A stretch of 46,239 nt of DNA from an uncultured Prevotellaceae bacterium (GCA_946626595.1 CAMOUQ010000009.1:1-46239); one strand, 5' to 3'; shown: positions 1-10,597, numbered from the stretch's first letter. The notes: generated by a model not told the origin, from the sequence alone. Numbers and translations are program-made.

Positions 1-147
1 ACGTGGGATAAGCGTGTCCCATGCGTGGGACGAGCCGAAGGTTCGGGAAGCATATCGTCACACCTTCAGCCCCGATAAACACTGGGTTCGTGACGATGTG
101 ACGATATTTTCGGGAAAAATCTTTCAGTGTGCGCGCGCGTAAGTAAA
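1..147. repeat. Structured non-coding left edge with short inverted repeats
   Basis: I see no gene here. Two inverted repeats are visible: GTCCCA (16-21) with TGGGAC (26-31), and TATCGTCACA (53-62) with TGTGACGATA (97-106). GTGACGAT also occurs twice as a direct repeat around 91-105. The region lies beyond the terminator of the large minus-strand gene. It may belong to a neighbouring gene's control region that is cut by the window edge. Function unknown. Confidence 0.3.
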
Positions 148-183
148 AGTCCCTGGGCGACTGTATGCAGTGGCCCAGGGACT
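148..183 (-). terminator. Hairpin terminator of the giant surface-protein operon
   Basis: A perfect 11-bp inverted repeat (AGTCCCTGGGC at 148-158, GCCCAGGGACT at 173-183) encloses a 14-nt loop. Read on the minus strand it lies 24 bp after the stop codon of the 2179-aa gene, and TTTTACTTAC follows the stem. This fits an intrinsic terminator with a short U tract. Confidence 0.75.
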
Positions 184-206
184 GTTCGACGGATTGACAA
201 AGTAGG

Positions 207-3200
207 TTAATCATTCTGTTTCACTACTTTTCGGCTCATGGTCTGATTTTCCGTCACGACGGTGACGGTGTAGACTCCGGGGGCGAGGCTGCCGGTGTCG
301 AGCACCACGTGGCGGCCTGGGGCGGATGCGCGCTTCACCAGGGCACCGCTCACCGCATGGAGGCTGACACTGCGGATGATGCTACCGCCAGCGGTGACGT
401 TCAGTTTGTCGCGAACGGGCAGCGGATAGATGCGCAGTTGTCCGTTCAGGGCCACATCGCCGATGGCATTCTCATGGTTCACGGTGTAGGTGAACTCGGC
501 GATGTCGCTATCTATCATGCCCTCGCAGACGGCCATCACGCGGATGGTGACGCTGTCGGTGACGACGATGGGTGTGCCGTCGTAGACGTAGCGCTGGGCG
601 TTTTCGTCACAGGGGCAGGAGCCGTCGAGGGTGTAGTAGATGACAGTTCCCTCGGTCTGGCAGGAGAGGTATATCTCGGTGCCCTTGTCCACGGCGGAGC
701 CGGAGGCTATGGAGGCCGTGGGCATGTCGACGGCCAGGTAGGGTCGCTGCTCGATGCTTACGATGCTGGTGGCCGACAGTTCGCTGTCGCTGACGGTGAA
801 GGTCAGGGCTGCGGTGCCGGGTAGCTGGCCTGTGAAGACGATGATGGCCGTGCCGTCTTCGCCGATGGTGACGCTCTCGTTCTCGAGGCTTAGCATCAGG
901 TCGGACGAGGCCGTAACACTGAGTGTGCGACCGGCCGAAGCCAGGGCGGGCAGGATGCTGATCTGCAGGGCACTGGTCTGGCCATAGGCTACGACGGAGA
1001 CGGAGTCGCAGACTATCTGCTTCACCTCCAGTTCTACGGCAAATGACTGCATGTAGTCGTCCTGCATGCGGATGCCGGCGTAGCTCTGCACGCGGTTCTT
1101 CACCACGAGGGTAATCTCGCGGGCCGAGAAGGGCTGCAGGGCGTTGAAGCGGATGCGGCTGGCATAGGTGTCGGTGGCCCCTTCGTAACTAACCTCCTCG
1201 TTGAGCAACTGGATGGAGCCCTCTACGGGTTCTCCGTCTTGCAGGACGATGATGTTCTCGGTGGTCAGTCCGTCGGGCATCATGTACTTGTCAAATTCCA
1301 GCTCGACGGCGTCCTCGTAGGCACGGGCCTGGCGCACCGTGGGCTGTACGTTTTGCTTCATGGCGATGTTGACGTCAAGTTGTGGAGGAGGCACGGGCAA
1401 CCACTCGCTGTAAGTGGTCTCGTAGCCTTCCTTCTCGAACTTCACCTGCCAGAGGCCCTGGGGCACGTCCCAGCGGTAGTAGCCGTTCTCGTCGGTGAAG
1501 AGGGGGTTCTCCTGGGCGTATTCCTCGGCGTCCCACTTGACGATGTTCTCGTGGAGGTCACCGTACATGTCCTCGACGGTCTCCTTGTAGAATACGGTGG
1601 CCGTGGCCCCTTGTACGCGGTTGGAGAAGACACCTTCGTAGACGAAGCCAGAGGGGTCGATGCTGACGTCGGCATCGGGGTCTCCGGATTCGCGCCAATC
1701 GTCTTCGTCGGAGATGTCGTGATTGGGCTCGTCGGGATCGTCGCGGTGGCACTTCAGGGCACGGAGTTCTCTCCGAAGGGTTGCGACGTGTCCCTTGAAT
1801 TCCTTAGCATATCTCTCGCAGGCCCATGACTTGGCGATGATGAGTGCCAGGTCTCCGATGAGAACCAGTGCCGAGGTGCCCATAGAGGGTGCCAGCGATG
1901 CAGCTGACGCTATGGCGCTGTTTATGGCAACGATGTCGGCAGCGATGTTGAGGGCATAGAAGGTTATGGCGGCGCCTCCCAGCGATGCTGCCCACCCCTG
2001 TATGTAGTCGGCAATCTCCTGGTTGGCGGGGCAGGGCTGCGGAACGGCCTTGTAGATGGCCACTACGGAGCGGATGTCGCGTATGCCTGTCATGATTTGG
2101 TTGATGATGTCGAATGCGGCAAGCAGTTTCTGGGCTGCCACGCCGATGGGGCTATTCTTGGCCTTGGATATGGAATTGCCCATTTCCTGCGTGCTGCGCA
2201 TGATTTTTCCGCTGTTCTTGGCGGAATCCTTCAGACCGTTTTCGATGATTCGCTGGCCGGGAAATACGTTTCCTCCCCATCTGTTCCTGGCCAGTGACTT
2301 GATAGTGGACAATGCTTTTGAGAACTTCTCTTTTGAGACCTTATAGGCATATCCTAAGGCATTCTGGAAGGAATCGATGAAGTCCTTGACCTTATTCAGT
2401 CCGTCGTTAATCTTGCCGCACTTGGTCTGTGCCTCGTTGAGGAATGCTTCGGCACGGGCTATGAAGTCGTCTCTTGCAGGTGCCCTGTTTACGATGTGCT
2501 CCAGTGCTTCGAGGGTAATGGTTGCCTTGAAGTTGTTGGCAAAACTTACGATAACGATGCTGTCGGCTGTCTGGATGTAATAGAGGAAGGTGGAATCGTT
2601 GGTTTCCAGTTTGGTGTAGCCATCGGCCTCCATGGTACTTTCGTCCAGGCCTGAGCAGTCGGAGAAGTTGACCCCCTCGGCATAATCGGCAAGGGTGCTC
2701 AGCTCGTTGAGGTCGGCATTCAGGAAGTTCTGTGCAACGCTGAATATGGAGTCGGAGAGGGCTTCGGCTATTTCGTCAAGGAGAGCCTGCCCTTCCTCTT
2801 GCGAGGTCAGTTCCACGGGAACCAGGTCTTCGCTGTTCAGCCCATAGGCTGCATAGACCTCGCTCTCCAGTCTTGCAAGCAGTTGTTCGTCAGGCTGGTC
2901 TGAGAGATACAGCGTCAGCAACTGCTCCAGCAGGTCCTCTCCTGTGTGTATGGCAACTTCCAGATCTTCTTGCGCACTTGTGACGACATTGAGATTGTCA
3001 TTTACACTGTTTGCATCCAGCATGTAGCGAGAGGCGGTGGTATACGAAACTGCCACATTCTTGGGAATATTTCCGTCATACATGTTGCCAAAATCACCAT
3101 TTGCTATCCAGCACTTTTTGTGGCCGTCGTACTTTGCGGGTATTTCTGTCCAAGTGCCGTCGCCTGTCTTTACACGCAACCTGACGTTGCTTACCTTTGT

Positions 3201-6200
3201 AGTGTCGTTGTCGGTGAAGTCTATGGTGAACGTGAAACTCTTGTTGTAAATGTAGTAGGTGTACTTTTGAGCCTTGCTCGATGGATTCTGGAAGTCGAAT
3301 ACGATATCGAAGTTTTTATTCATTTCCGGATTCCAGTGGTACATGTGGACCTGAGTCACCTCTATGGCATTCTCGTCGTACACGCACTCCTTGTTCTCGC
3401 TCTGCAGCACCACATTCTGCGAAGTGGTGACACGTGCATAAATCTTGTGGCGAGACAGATTGTACGGGTCGTTCAGTTCGCACGTCGTTGACCAGACGCC
3501 ATTGGCCAGCGATGTGGTCTGTCCGATGAGCACATCGTTGTCATAGATTTCTATGGTCGACTTGCCTATGGCCGTGCCACTGACGGGAATTACAGTCTTG
3601 GCCACGGTGCTGGGCACACTGATGGACAGGTCCTTGGCTGTGTAGTTGGCTGAACCGATGGGCTGGATGATGTTCTGTCCGTTGAGGTCGAACTGTGCGA
3701 AGGCGCTGGGGGCATAGTCGCCGCCAAGGGTTGGAATGACGCAGAAGCGGACACGGTCGGTGTAGCGCACCAGGGGGATGGTGAGGCGCGTGCCGTTGAG
3801 TGTGTAGCTGCTGGTGGTGTTGCCCACCATGACGGAGTTCTCCACAAACGAGCAGGACTCGGGCAGGTCGACTATCATCTGCACGTTGCTCACCTCGGAG
3901 GCGTAGGCCGTCTTGAAGTCAATGCGGCCGGTCAGGGTCAGGTAGTTGCCTGCCACGATGCTCGACTTGTTGACCGCGAACGATGTTCCCTCGCCAGTGT
4001 AGTAGAGTTTGCTCTCGTCCAGCGTGGGCACCTGTTCGATGCGAACCAGACTGATGGCTCCGCTCTCCACATCCACGGCATGCTGCACATAGTCGGTGCC
4101 CAGGGTAAGTCCCGTCTCGGGCAGTTGCGACAGGTCGTAGATGGTGTTGAAGAGGCGGCTGCTCCCCATGGTCACGAGTGTGTACGCTCCGTCGGCCAGA
4201 CCGGCGAAGGCGAGCAGGGCATTCGTGTAGGTGGCCGTCTTCAGCAGTTTGCCGTCCTTGTCGTAGAGCATTCCCACCACGCTCCGGTTGGCGTTCTGCT
4301 GGAACGAGGCCTCGATGCGGCCCAGCTCCACGATGGGGAACTTGGCAGCGGCACGCTGCTCGCTGACGGTGCAGACGACGGTGACGGGCTTGAAGGCGGA
4401 CGTGCGGCTGCTGGCCGTGATGCTGAGTTCGTCGCCATCGGCCACCTCCTCCAGCAGGACAATCTGCGGATACTGCACGCTGAACTGGCCAATCTCGCAC
4501 TGCTTCGTCAGGTTACGGATGGCGAAGTTCACGTTCTGGTAGTCGCTGTACCACTCCTGCACTTCGGCCTTCTGTCCTTCGGCCACGCTGCTGGTGAAGG
4601 TGAAGCTGATGCCGACCGTGGCACCCACGATGCCCTTCAGCGCTACGTCGGGCACCGATGCCGACTCTGCGGTCAGCAGTTGGTCAATGGTCAGCGTCTG
4701 GCTCACATAGTCCTGTGCGGCCACGGCCAGCTGGGTGGGCACGCGGGCCATGCTCAGCTGATAGTGTCCTTCGGCGTCGGTCTTGGTGTTCAGCGTGCGG
4801 CCGTAGCGTCCGTCGAAGGTCTGCGAGGCACTCACCGTGGCGCCGACCAAGGGCTGGCCCGTCTGATAGTCCTTGACCAGGCCCGATATCGTGGTCTGCG
4901 GGATGGCCTCCAGCTGGCACACGAGGGCGTTGTCGCCGTCCTGCAGGGTGTATGCCTGGGCCTGCGGGGTCTGATAGGTCATGGCCAGTTCCTGGCTGAG
5001 GGAGATGCGATAGGCCACCTGCCGCCCTACGGGCAGTCCCGAAAGGCTGGTTCCCTGGGCCACGTAGTTGCCCGCAGTGTCGGTCCAGGCCACTTGCACC
5101 TGTCCGGTTACGTCCTTGTCGGCGGCCATCACCTTCAGGGTGACGTTCTGCGGCCTGGTGAGCGAGGCGAAGGTTACGGTTACGTCATCGTCCTCCACCT
5201 TTACATTACCAATCTCTCCGAACACGTCGCCAGCTTGGCTGCGCAGAACGACGTTCCACTCCGTATTCCGGATGATGTTGGCAAAGGTGTAGCTCAGGCG
5301 GTCGGTCATCACATAGTGCATGTGCTGGCCGTTCTTGGCATTGGTCAGTTCCAGCCACATCCCGGCAAAGTCGGCCACCGCCGTACCCTCGGGCAGGAAG
5401 ACCGTCAGGTTGCGTATGTCCTCCTGGATGGGCATCAGGGTGAAACGGCTCCAGGCCTCGTCAGCCTGATACTGGGCAATGGCTGCTGCCGGAACGTACA
5501 CCACCAGTCCGTCGGGCACGCCGTCGAACACCTGGTTCTCCAGTGTGGGCGGAGTCATGGCATAGAGGTTGACGGCCGTCAGCTGCTCACATTGGTAGAA
5601 GGCGCGATAGCCTATCTTCTCGACCGAAGCGGGCAGGTAGATGTTTTCTATCTTCGAGTAGTCGAAGGCGTACGAAGGTATCTCCGTGATGCCCGTCACT
5701 CGGCTCAGGTCCAGCAGGGTGCAGTTCTCGTAGTTGTTGGCTATGCCGAAGTCGTTGTTTCCCATGCGACCGGCCACGGTTATCATGGCCACTTCGCTGG
5801 TGCTACTCTCGCCGATGGCATTGCGCACAGCGGAATTGAGGCTGTTGGGCGTGAAGTCGTCCACGATGACCTCGCCCAGTTCCTTGTTCCAATAGTTCTT
5901 GGCAGGGTTCGAGGGCACCTCGGGGTCGAAATCGAAGACGCCATAGATTTCCGTATTGCCGTGAGGCATGACATAGTAGAAGTCGCGTTCGGTGGACAGG
6001 ACGTTGCCCTTGCTGTCCTCCCAGCGCAGGAACTTGTAGCCCGTATTGCTGTAGGAATAGAGCCGCACGTTGGCACCCTCCTCGGCGGTGGCCTGGTTGG
6101 TGTTGAACGAACCGCCTCCCATGGGCTTGCACCTCAGCGTAACGGTGTAGAGCGTTGCCATGGAATCGGGGTTGGCCGGGACGTCGGGGTCGTAGTCGAA

Positions 6201-6746
6201 CAGGGCCGTCAGATGTACATCGCGCCGCGGCATGGTGTAGTCGAACGACAAAGATTCGGACACCTTCTCGCCTTGGTCGTCCTGCCAACACAGGAACTTG
6301 TAGCCTGTGTTGCGGTAGGCATACATGTATATCCTCGCTCCGGCAGTATAGCGCCCGCTGGTTGTGCTCAGCGAACCTGCTCCTGTGGGGGAGATACTGG
6401 CCGAGAGGTTATAGAAGGTAGTGGTGTCGGGCATTGCAGGGTTGCCAGGCACCTCAGGGTCATATTCGTATCGGGCTTGCAACTTGGCATCGTGCGAGGG
6501 CATGGTGTATTTGAAGCTCGTGGAGGAGGCGACGAGTTGGTCGCCCTCGTACCATCCCTTGAATACGAAACCCGTGTTGCGGTACGCATATAGGTAGACG
6601 GTACTCCCCTCTTCGTATGTTCCGCCACTCGTGTTGAGAGAACCCGCACCGACTGGCGTGACCTCTACCGTCAGGTTGAAGGTTGAGGCCAGTGCCATCG
6701 ATACGTGCAGCAGACATACGAGCGTAAAGCTTAATAGTCTGTTCAT
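207..6746 (-). CDS. Giant T9SS-exported multidomain surface protein (2179 aa)
   Basis: The protein has a signal peptide (about 1-21) and three InlB-type beta repeats (about 22-90, 109-187, 199-269), each followed by a Y/F-D-P-[ED]-VP linker. A short BspA-type LRR patch (about 340-440) comes next, then a carboxypeptidase-regulatory-like domain near 592-660 and beta-rich Ig-like segments. A long helical region (about 1262-1660) holds a strongly hydrophobic stretch at about 1579-1650. A second carboxypeptidase-like domain begins near 1697 (YYRWDVPQG), followed by further Ig-like domains and a chitobiase/hexosaminidase C-terminal-like domain (about 2008-2080). The last 75 residues look like a type A T9SS sorting domain (IYPLPVRDKLNV, then APGVYTVTV). 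I infer an exported protein, surface-anchored or released by T9SS. Its ligand is unknown. The start ATG lies 14 bp after the stop of the 1278-aa gene, so the two are probably cotranscribed. Confidence 0.85.
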   Translation of the reverse strand: MNRLLSFTLVCLLHVSMALASTFNLTVEVTPVGAGSLNTSGGTYEEGSTVYLYAYRNTGFVFKGWYEGDQLVASSTSFKYTMPSHDAKLQARYEYDPEVPGNPAMPDTTTFYNLSASISPTGAGSLSTTSGRYTAGARIYMYAYRNTGYKFLCWQDDQGEKVSESLSFDYTMPRRDVHLTALFDYDPDVPANPDSMATLYTVTLRCKPMGGGSFNTNQATAEEGANVRLYSYSNTGYKFLRWEDSKGNVLSTERDFYYVMPHGNTEIYGVFDFDPEVPSNPAKNYWNKELGEVIVDDFTPNSLNSAVRNAIGESSTSEVAMITVAGRMGNNDFGIANNYENCTLLDLSRVTGITEIPSYAFDYSKIENIYLPASVEKIGYRAFYQCEQLTAVNLYAMTPPTLENQVFDGVPDGLVVYVPAAAIAQYQADEAWSRFTLMPIQEDIRNLTVFLPEGTAVADFAGMWLELTNAKNGQHMHYVMTDRLSYTFANIIRNTEWNVVLRSQAGDVFGEIGNVKVEDDDVTVTFASLTRPQNVTLKVMAADKDVTGQVQVAWTDTAGNYVAQGTSLSGLPVGRQVAYRISLSQELAMTYQTPQAQAYTLQDGDNALVCQLEAIPQTTISGLVKDYQTGQPLVGATVSASQTFDGRYGRTLNTKTDAEGHYQLSMARVPTQLAVAAQDYVSQTLTIDQLLTAESASVPDVALKGIVGATVGISFTFTSSVAEGQKAEVQEWYSDYQNVNFAIRNLTKQCEIGQFSVQYPQIVLLEEVADGDELSITASSRTSAFKPVTVVCTVSEQRAAAKFPIVELGRIEASFQQNANRSVVGMLYDKDGKLLKTATYTNALLAFAGLADGAYTLVTMGSSRLFNTIYDLSQLPETGLTLGTDYVQHAVDVESGAISLVRIEQVPTLDESKLYYTGEGTSFAVNKSSIVAGNYLTLTGRIDFKTAYASEVSNVQMIVDLPESCSFVENSVMVGNTTSSYTLNGTRLTIPLVRYTDRVRFCVIPTLGGDYAPSAFAQFDLNGQNIIQPIGSANYTAKDLSISVPSTVAKTVIPVSGTAIGKSTIEIYDNDVLIGQTTSLANGVWSTTCELNDPYNLSRHKIYARVTTSQNVVLQSENKECVYDENAIEVTQVHMYHWNPEMNKNFDIVFDFQNPSSKAQKYTYYIYNKSFTFTIDFTDNDTTKVSNVRLRVKTGDGTWTEIPAKYDGHKKCWIANGDFGNMYDGNIPKNVAVSYTTASRYMLDANSVNDNLNVVTSAQEDLEVAIHTGEDLLEQLLTLYLSDQPDEQLLARLESEVYAAYGLNSEDLVPVELTSQEEGQALLDEIAEALSDSIFSVAQNFLNADLNELSTLADYAEGVNFSDCSGLDESTMEADGYTKLETNDSTFLYYIQTADSIVIVSFANNFKATITLEALEHIVNRAPARDDFIARAEAFLNEAQTKCGKINDGLNKVKDFIDSFQNALGYAYKVSKEKFSKALSTIKSLARNRWGGNVFPGQRIIENGLKDSAKNSGKIMRSTQEMGNSISKAKNSPIGVAAQKLLAAFDIINQIMTGIRDIRSVVAIYKAVPQPCPANQEIADYIQGWAASLGGAAITFYALNIAADIVAINSAIASAASLAPSMGTSALVLIGDLALIIAKSWACERYAKEFKGHVATLRRELRALKCHRDDPDEPNHDISDEDDWRESGDPDADVSIDPSGFVYEGVFSNRVQGATATVFYKETVEDMYGDLHENIVKWDAEEYAQENPLFTDENGYYRWDVPQGLWQVKFEKEGYETTYSEWLPVPPPQLDVNIAMKQNVQPTVRQARAYEDAVELEFDKYMMPDGLTTENIIVLQDGEPVEGSIQLLNEEVSYEGATDTYASRIRFNALQPFSAREITLVVKNRVQSYAGIRMQDDYMQSFAVELEVKQIVCDSVSVVAYGQTSALQISILPALASAGRTLSVTASSDLMLSLENESVTIGEDGTAIIVFTGQLPGTAALTFTVSDSELSATSIVSIEQRPYLAVDMPTASIASGSAVDKGTEIYLSCQTEGTVIYYTLDGSCPCDENAQRYVYDGTPIVVTDSVTIRVMAVCEGMIDSDIAEFTYTVNHENAIGDVALNGQLRIYPLPVRDKLNVTAGGSIIRSVSLHAVSGALVKRASAPGRHVVLDTGSLAPGVYTVTVVTENQTMSRKVVKQND

Positions 6747-6760
6747 ATATTCTCAGTGGT

Positions 6761-9700
6761 TTACTTGTTCGACATGAATTTCTTTCCCTTCTGTACGTAG
6801 ACGCCCTTCTTCGGGCTGGCCTTGCGGCCGGTCAGGTCGTAGACGGGGAGTTCTTCCTTCTGGGTCTCAGTGTCGGCAAAGTCGATGCCAGTGCTTTCGT
6901 CAACGAAACGAAGTACGAAGCGGCCGGGATAGTTGCCGGCATTGGCCGTGAAGGTGTATTCGCCGTCGGTGAGCGAAACGCTCTTGCCGGTCAGTTGGTC
7001 CTCCAGCATCACCTTGTAGGGCGTTACGGCATTGGCCAGGGCTATGGTGTGCGAACCGCTGCGGCCGATGCGCATGCTCAGGACTGCCACTCCGTCGGCC
7101 AGGGGGCGTTCGTTGATGGCGTAGTCGGTGTTGCTGTAGGTGGAGAACAACTGGGGAACAGAGGCATCCGAGGACATGAACTTGCTGGCATCCTTGTCCA
7201 TTTCATAGTTGCTGCTGGCCTGGTCGTTCAGCACGATGCGGGTCTGGTCGGTCGTCAGTCCGTCGGTCAGGGTCAGGTTGACAATGGTGCGCACATTGGC
7301 ACTTTGGGCACGCACTCCGGCGGCTTCCTCTATGGTGCGGGCATCGCGGGTGGTCTGGCGTCCGTCCTTGCCGAATACGATGTTGCCATTGTCGACGGGA
7401 CGCTGCACGAAGAAGGCTTCGCCCGGACTCAGGATGTAGGCGTCGTCGGCAGTGCTGTAGGCCTTATACGTGTTGTTGTACGAATCCCAGACGGTGATGG
7501 GGGCCTGGAACTGCATGAAGCGGGTGTCGTAGTAGCTGGGGTAGGGGTTGCCGATGAAGTTCCAGCTACGGTTGTGCGTGAACGAGCTGGGATATTCGTT
7601 CAGGGCAACGGTGATGTCGGTGGTGCGGAACAGATTGTTCTTGTTGCCGTTGTTGATGGCCTTCAGGTGGAATCCGCTGCCTTCCTGCCAGTTGTTGTTC
7701 ACGTATCGGCTGCCCTGGATGATGAATCCCTCGCCAGCCTTGATTTCGTCGTCGGCCGTCAGGCGCACCCATGTCTTGTCGGTCTCGCCGGCAGCGCGTG
7801 CCTGGCCGTCGTACTTGCGGATGACCCAGTTGGTGGTTCCCGTTTCGAAGGGCACGATGTCCGAAACCTTCACGTCGAACGGCATGGCCATGAACGTCCA
7901 TCTGTCATTGCGGGTGTATATGTCAATCTGTACATTGTCGGCACGAAGGTGCGAATTGTTCACTAGTGAGCAATAGTGGATGTTGCGGTTTCTGTAGCTA
8001 TAGACGTAGTTGGGGTCCCAGAACATCGAGAAGTCGGTCATCGAGAGTGTGCCCTCGCCGTTCACCGTCAGGGTGCCATACTGCCAATAGGAAGAGCCCT
8101 TCTGGTCGTGTATCAGACTCACGTTGGGCTTGTAGTCGGTGGTCAGTCCCTCGGGCAGCGTGAGGTGGAAGTCGCCCACTACGGTGATGTTCTCGGGCAG
8201 ATAGTCGATGGGCTTGATGATGAGGAACTTGTCCCAACCTGTCGCCTGCTTGTAGTTGTTCACTGACAAGGCCGGTACGTACAGTTCGCGGCCTTCCATG
8301 TTCGTGCCATAGGGCACCTGGTCGGTCATGTAGGGCGGTTCGATGGAGAGGCAGGTGACTTTGCGCAGATTGTCGCAATAGTCGAAGGGCGACGAGTTGG
8401 CCAGCACCAGCGAACTGGGCAGGGTGACCTCGGTCAGGCCGTCGCAGTCGTAGAAACTGTTGTCGGCCAACTGGTAGAGGCCCTCGTTGAACTGCACATC
8501 CGAGAGCGTGAAGTTGTAGGCAAACGCATTGCCGCCGATGTAGTGCAGCGTGGTGGGGAATTTCACCGAGGCCAGGTTGTAGTTGTCGTAGAAGGAACCG
8601 TCGCTGATGTTCACCAGTCCTTCGGCAAAGTCAATCTGCTTCAAGTTATAGTTGTAGGCGAATGCGTTGTAGGGAATGGTCTGCAACGTTGTGGGCAACT
8701 TCAGGTAGGTGTTGCGTTCGCAGCGATAGAAAGCACCGTCGCCCAGTGTGGTCAGGCCTTCGGGCAGAACCACCTCGCGCAGGTTCGTGCACTCCTGGAA
8801 AGCATAGCGGCTGATGGCCTGCAGCGATGCAGGGAAGTCGATGTGTTCCAATGCATAGCAACGATAGAAAGCAGATTCGCCAATCGTAACAAGCGAAGAC
8901 GGCAGGATTACCTTTTCGATGATCTTGTGCTCAGAGAACAGTTGATTGGGCAGGGCGGTCATCTTCACGCCGTTCATGTCAATCTCGCACATACTGGTCA
9001 GGCGATCGCGGATGGTGGTGAGGTCGGCATCGTTGAGTGTTCCGGACACCTTCAGGCTCTTCACGTCGCTGAAGTATTCAACCTTGCTCAGGATGGAGTC
9101 GCCCAGCGAACCTGGAACCTGAATGTCGAAGGCCAGGAATACGTATTCGAGACGCAGGCTGATCTTGTCCATCTCGTTCATCAGGCGCATGCAGTCTCTG
9201 CTGGACAAGGAACCGTCCTTCAGTCCCTTTTCAGCCTTAGCTATCAGAGCCGAAACCTCCTGCACGGTGGTGGGGGCAGCCTTTTCGGCGCCGTTCACCT
9301 TTTCCTGCAGTTGCTGGGCTCTCTTTGCCAGAGCATCGTAGTTGTCCACTGCAGCCAAGGCATCGTCGTAGATGTCAGAATACTTGACGATTACCTGGCT
9401 CTTGGCCTCATAGCCGGCTGCAGCCTTCAGTTCCTCTAACATGGCAACAACCTGGGCACGATATCCTTCGGGCATAGGCATACCCTTCATCTGAGGCAGC
9501 TTCTCCTCCACCTCGGCAATGTCGGACTCGTTGACGTAGTCCAGACGGAAGTTGTCGAAACAAGTCCACTGGTACCAGCCGGACTCGTCGAAGCGGATAC
9601 CGATGCGCAACGTATCCTTGTCGTTATAGGCAAAGAGCGTGTTCTCGTACATACCCCTGTTGAAGGCCAGCGACGTGCTGGTTGCATAGTCAGGAACAAA

Positions 9701-10597
9701 CGAACCCTCGCCAGTGGTGATGAACTCGCCCTGGCGGTAGAAGTTTTCATACACGGCCTCGTCGTAGATGTTCTTGACGGGCTGTTCCGCCTGTCCCATA
9801 TAAATCTTGGCCTGGACAGGCTGCTTGCCATACCAGTACCACGACTGATTGTCGCTGCCCACCATCTGGAAAGCCTGCACGCGCAGACGATACAAACCCT
9901 TCTTGGCACTGGGCAGATCCTGATACATGTCAAAGCCATAGCGGTTGTTGCCGCTTCGCATCACATAGTTTTCGTCCAGTCCACCACGAGACAGGTCGTC
10001 GCCCGTGCGGGTCCAACCATCATAATACTGGTCGAACTGTGGGTTCACAATACGCGGAGCATCGTAGCCGTAGAGACCGAAGTCGATGAAGTTGCTGCCA
10101 TAGGTAGCTCGCACCTGCACAGCCACCACATTCTGACCCGTATGCAAAAGTGCTTTCTGTTCTGGGGTCAATGCCACGATGACGGGGCTGTTGTAGCTCA
10201 GGTAGCCGTTGTAGCTGTATATTTCCGTTCCGTTCAAATACAGCGTGCAATCGTCGTCGTGCAGCAGGTACAGGTAAACGGTGTTGACACGGTCCAGCGA
10301 CTCAACGTCGAAATAGCGGCGCAACCAGTAGCTGGAGTAATTCTCCGTCCATTCCGTGTTGAAATATACATCACTCGTATTGCTGATGGGGCCCTGCAAG
10401 GTGCCCCACGCCGAGTCGTCGTAGTTCTCGGTGTACCATTCGCCATCTGGTACGACTGAAGTGTTTTGTTCATACAGATACTTGGCACTCCATGCCTCTT
10501 TTGACATTTGGCCGTAGGGCAGCAGAACCTGCTGGGCCAAGGCGTGATGACAGAACAGCACTGCTATCATCAACATTACTGCAAGTGTTTTCTTCAT
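6761..10597 (-). CDS. Secreted BspA-like leucine-rich repeat protein with carbohydrate-binding-like domains (1278 aa)
   Basis: The signal peptide is MKKTLAVMLMIAVLFCHHAL followed by AQ. Residues about 35-175 resemble the jelly-roll sugar-binding domain of GH2 enzymes (SSYWLRRYFDV, LYLNGTEIYSYNG). Residues about 180-355 look like a second carbohydrate-binding-type beta sandwich. A helical linker (about 357-490) leads to a run of 23-residue BspA-type (LRR_5) repeats at about 550-750, with the pattern LP..L..I...AF..C..L. A beta-rich segment follows, and the C-terminus (VYDLTGRKASPKKGVYVQKG) is a short T9SS-like tail common in Prevotella surface proteins. No glycosidase catalytic domain is visible, so a binding or adhesin role is inferred. 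It is first in an operon with the 2179-aa protein and has its own consensus promoter. Confidence 0.85.
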   Translation of the reverse strand: MKKTLAVMLMIAVLFCHHALAQQVLLPYGQMSKEAWSAKYLYEQNTSVVPDGEWYTENYDDSAWGTLQGPISNTSDVYFNTEWTENYSSYWLRRYFDVESLDRVNTVYLYLLHDDDCTLYLNGTEIYSYNGYLSYNSPVIVALTPEQKALLHTGQNVVAVQVRATYGSNFIDFGLYGYDAPRIVNPQFDQYYDGWTRTGDDLSRGGLDENYVMRSGNNRYGFDMYQDLPSAKKGLYRLRVQAFQMVGSDNQSWYWYGKQPVQAKIYMGQAEQPVKNIYDEAVYENFYRQGEFITTGEGSFVPDYATSTSLAFNRGMYENTLFAYNDKDTLRIGIRFDESGWYQWTCFDNFRLDYVNESDIAEVEEKLPQMKGMPMPEGYRAQVVAMLEELKAAAGYEAKSQVIVKYSDIYDDALAAVDNYDALAKRAQQLQEKVNGAEKAAPTTVQEVSALIAKAEKGLKDGSLSSRDCMRLMNEMDKISLRLEYVFLAFDIQVPGSLGDSILSKVEYFSDVKSLKVSGTLNDADLTTIRDRLTSMCEIDMNGVKMTALPNQLFSEHKIIEKVILPSSLVTIGESAFYRCYALEHIDFPASLQAISRYAFQECTNLREVVLPEGLTTLGDGAFYRCERNTYLKLPTTLQTIPYNAFAYNYNLKQIDFAEGLVNISDGSFYDNYNLASVKFPTTLHYIGGNAFAYNFTLSDVQFNEGLYQLADNSFYDCDGLTEVTLPSSLVLANSSPFDYCDNLRKVTCLSIEPPYMTDQVPYGTNMEGRELYVPALSVNNYKQATGWDKFLIIKPIDYLPENITVVGDFHLTLPEGLTTDYKPNVSLIHDQKGSSYWQYGTLTVNGEGTLSMTDFSMFWDPNYVYSYRNRNIHYCSLVNNSHLRADNVQIDIYTRNDRWTFMAMPFDVKVSDIVPFETGTTNWVIRKYDGQARAAGETDKTWVRLTADDEIKAGEGFIIQGSRYVNNNWQEGSGFHLKAINNGNKNNLFRTTDITVALNEYPSSFTHNRSWNFIGNPYPSYYDTRFMQFQAPITVWDSYNNTYKAYSTADDAYILSPGEAFFVQRPVDNGNIVFGKDGRQTTRDARTIEEAAGVRAQSANVRTIVNLTLTDGLTTDQTRIVLNDQASSNYEMDKDASKFMSSDASVPQLFSTYSNTDYAINERPLADGVAVLSMRIGRSGSHTIALANAVTPYKVMLEDQLTGKSVSLTDGEYTFTANAGNYPGRFVLRFVDESTGIDFADTETQKEELPVYDLTGRKASPKKGVYVQKGKKFMSNK

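Noticed and set aside
4080-6593. 837-codon open frame on the plus strand opposite the giant surface protein
   Set aside because: The opposite-strand protein has clear domains and a signal peptide. The antisense translation is low-complexity and shows no domain. Codon bias produces such mirrors.
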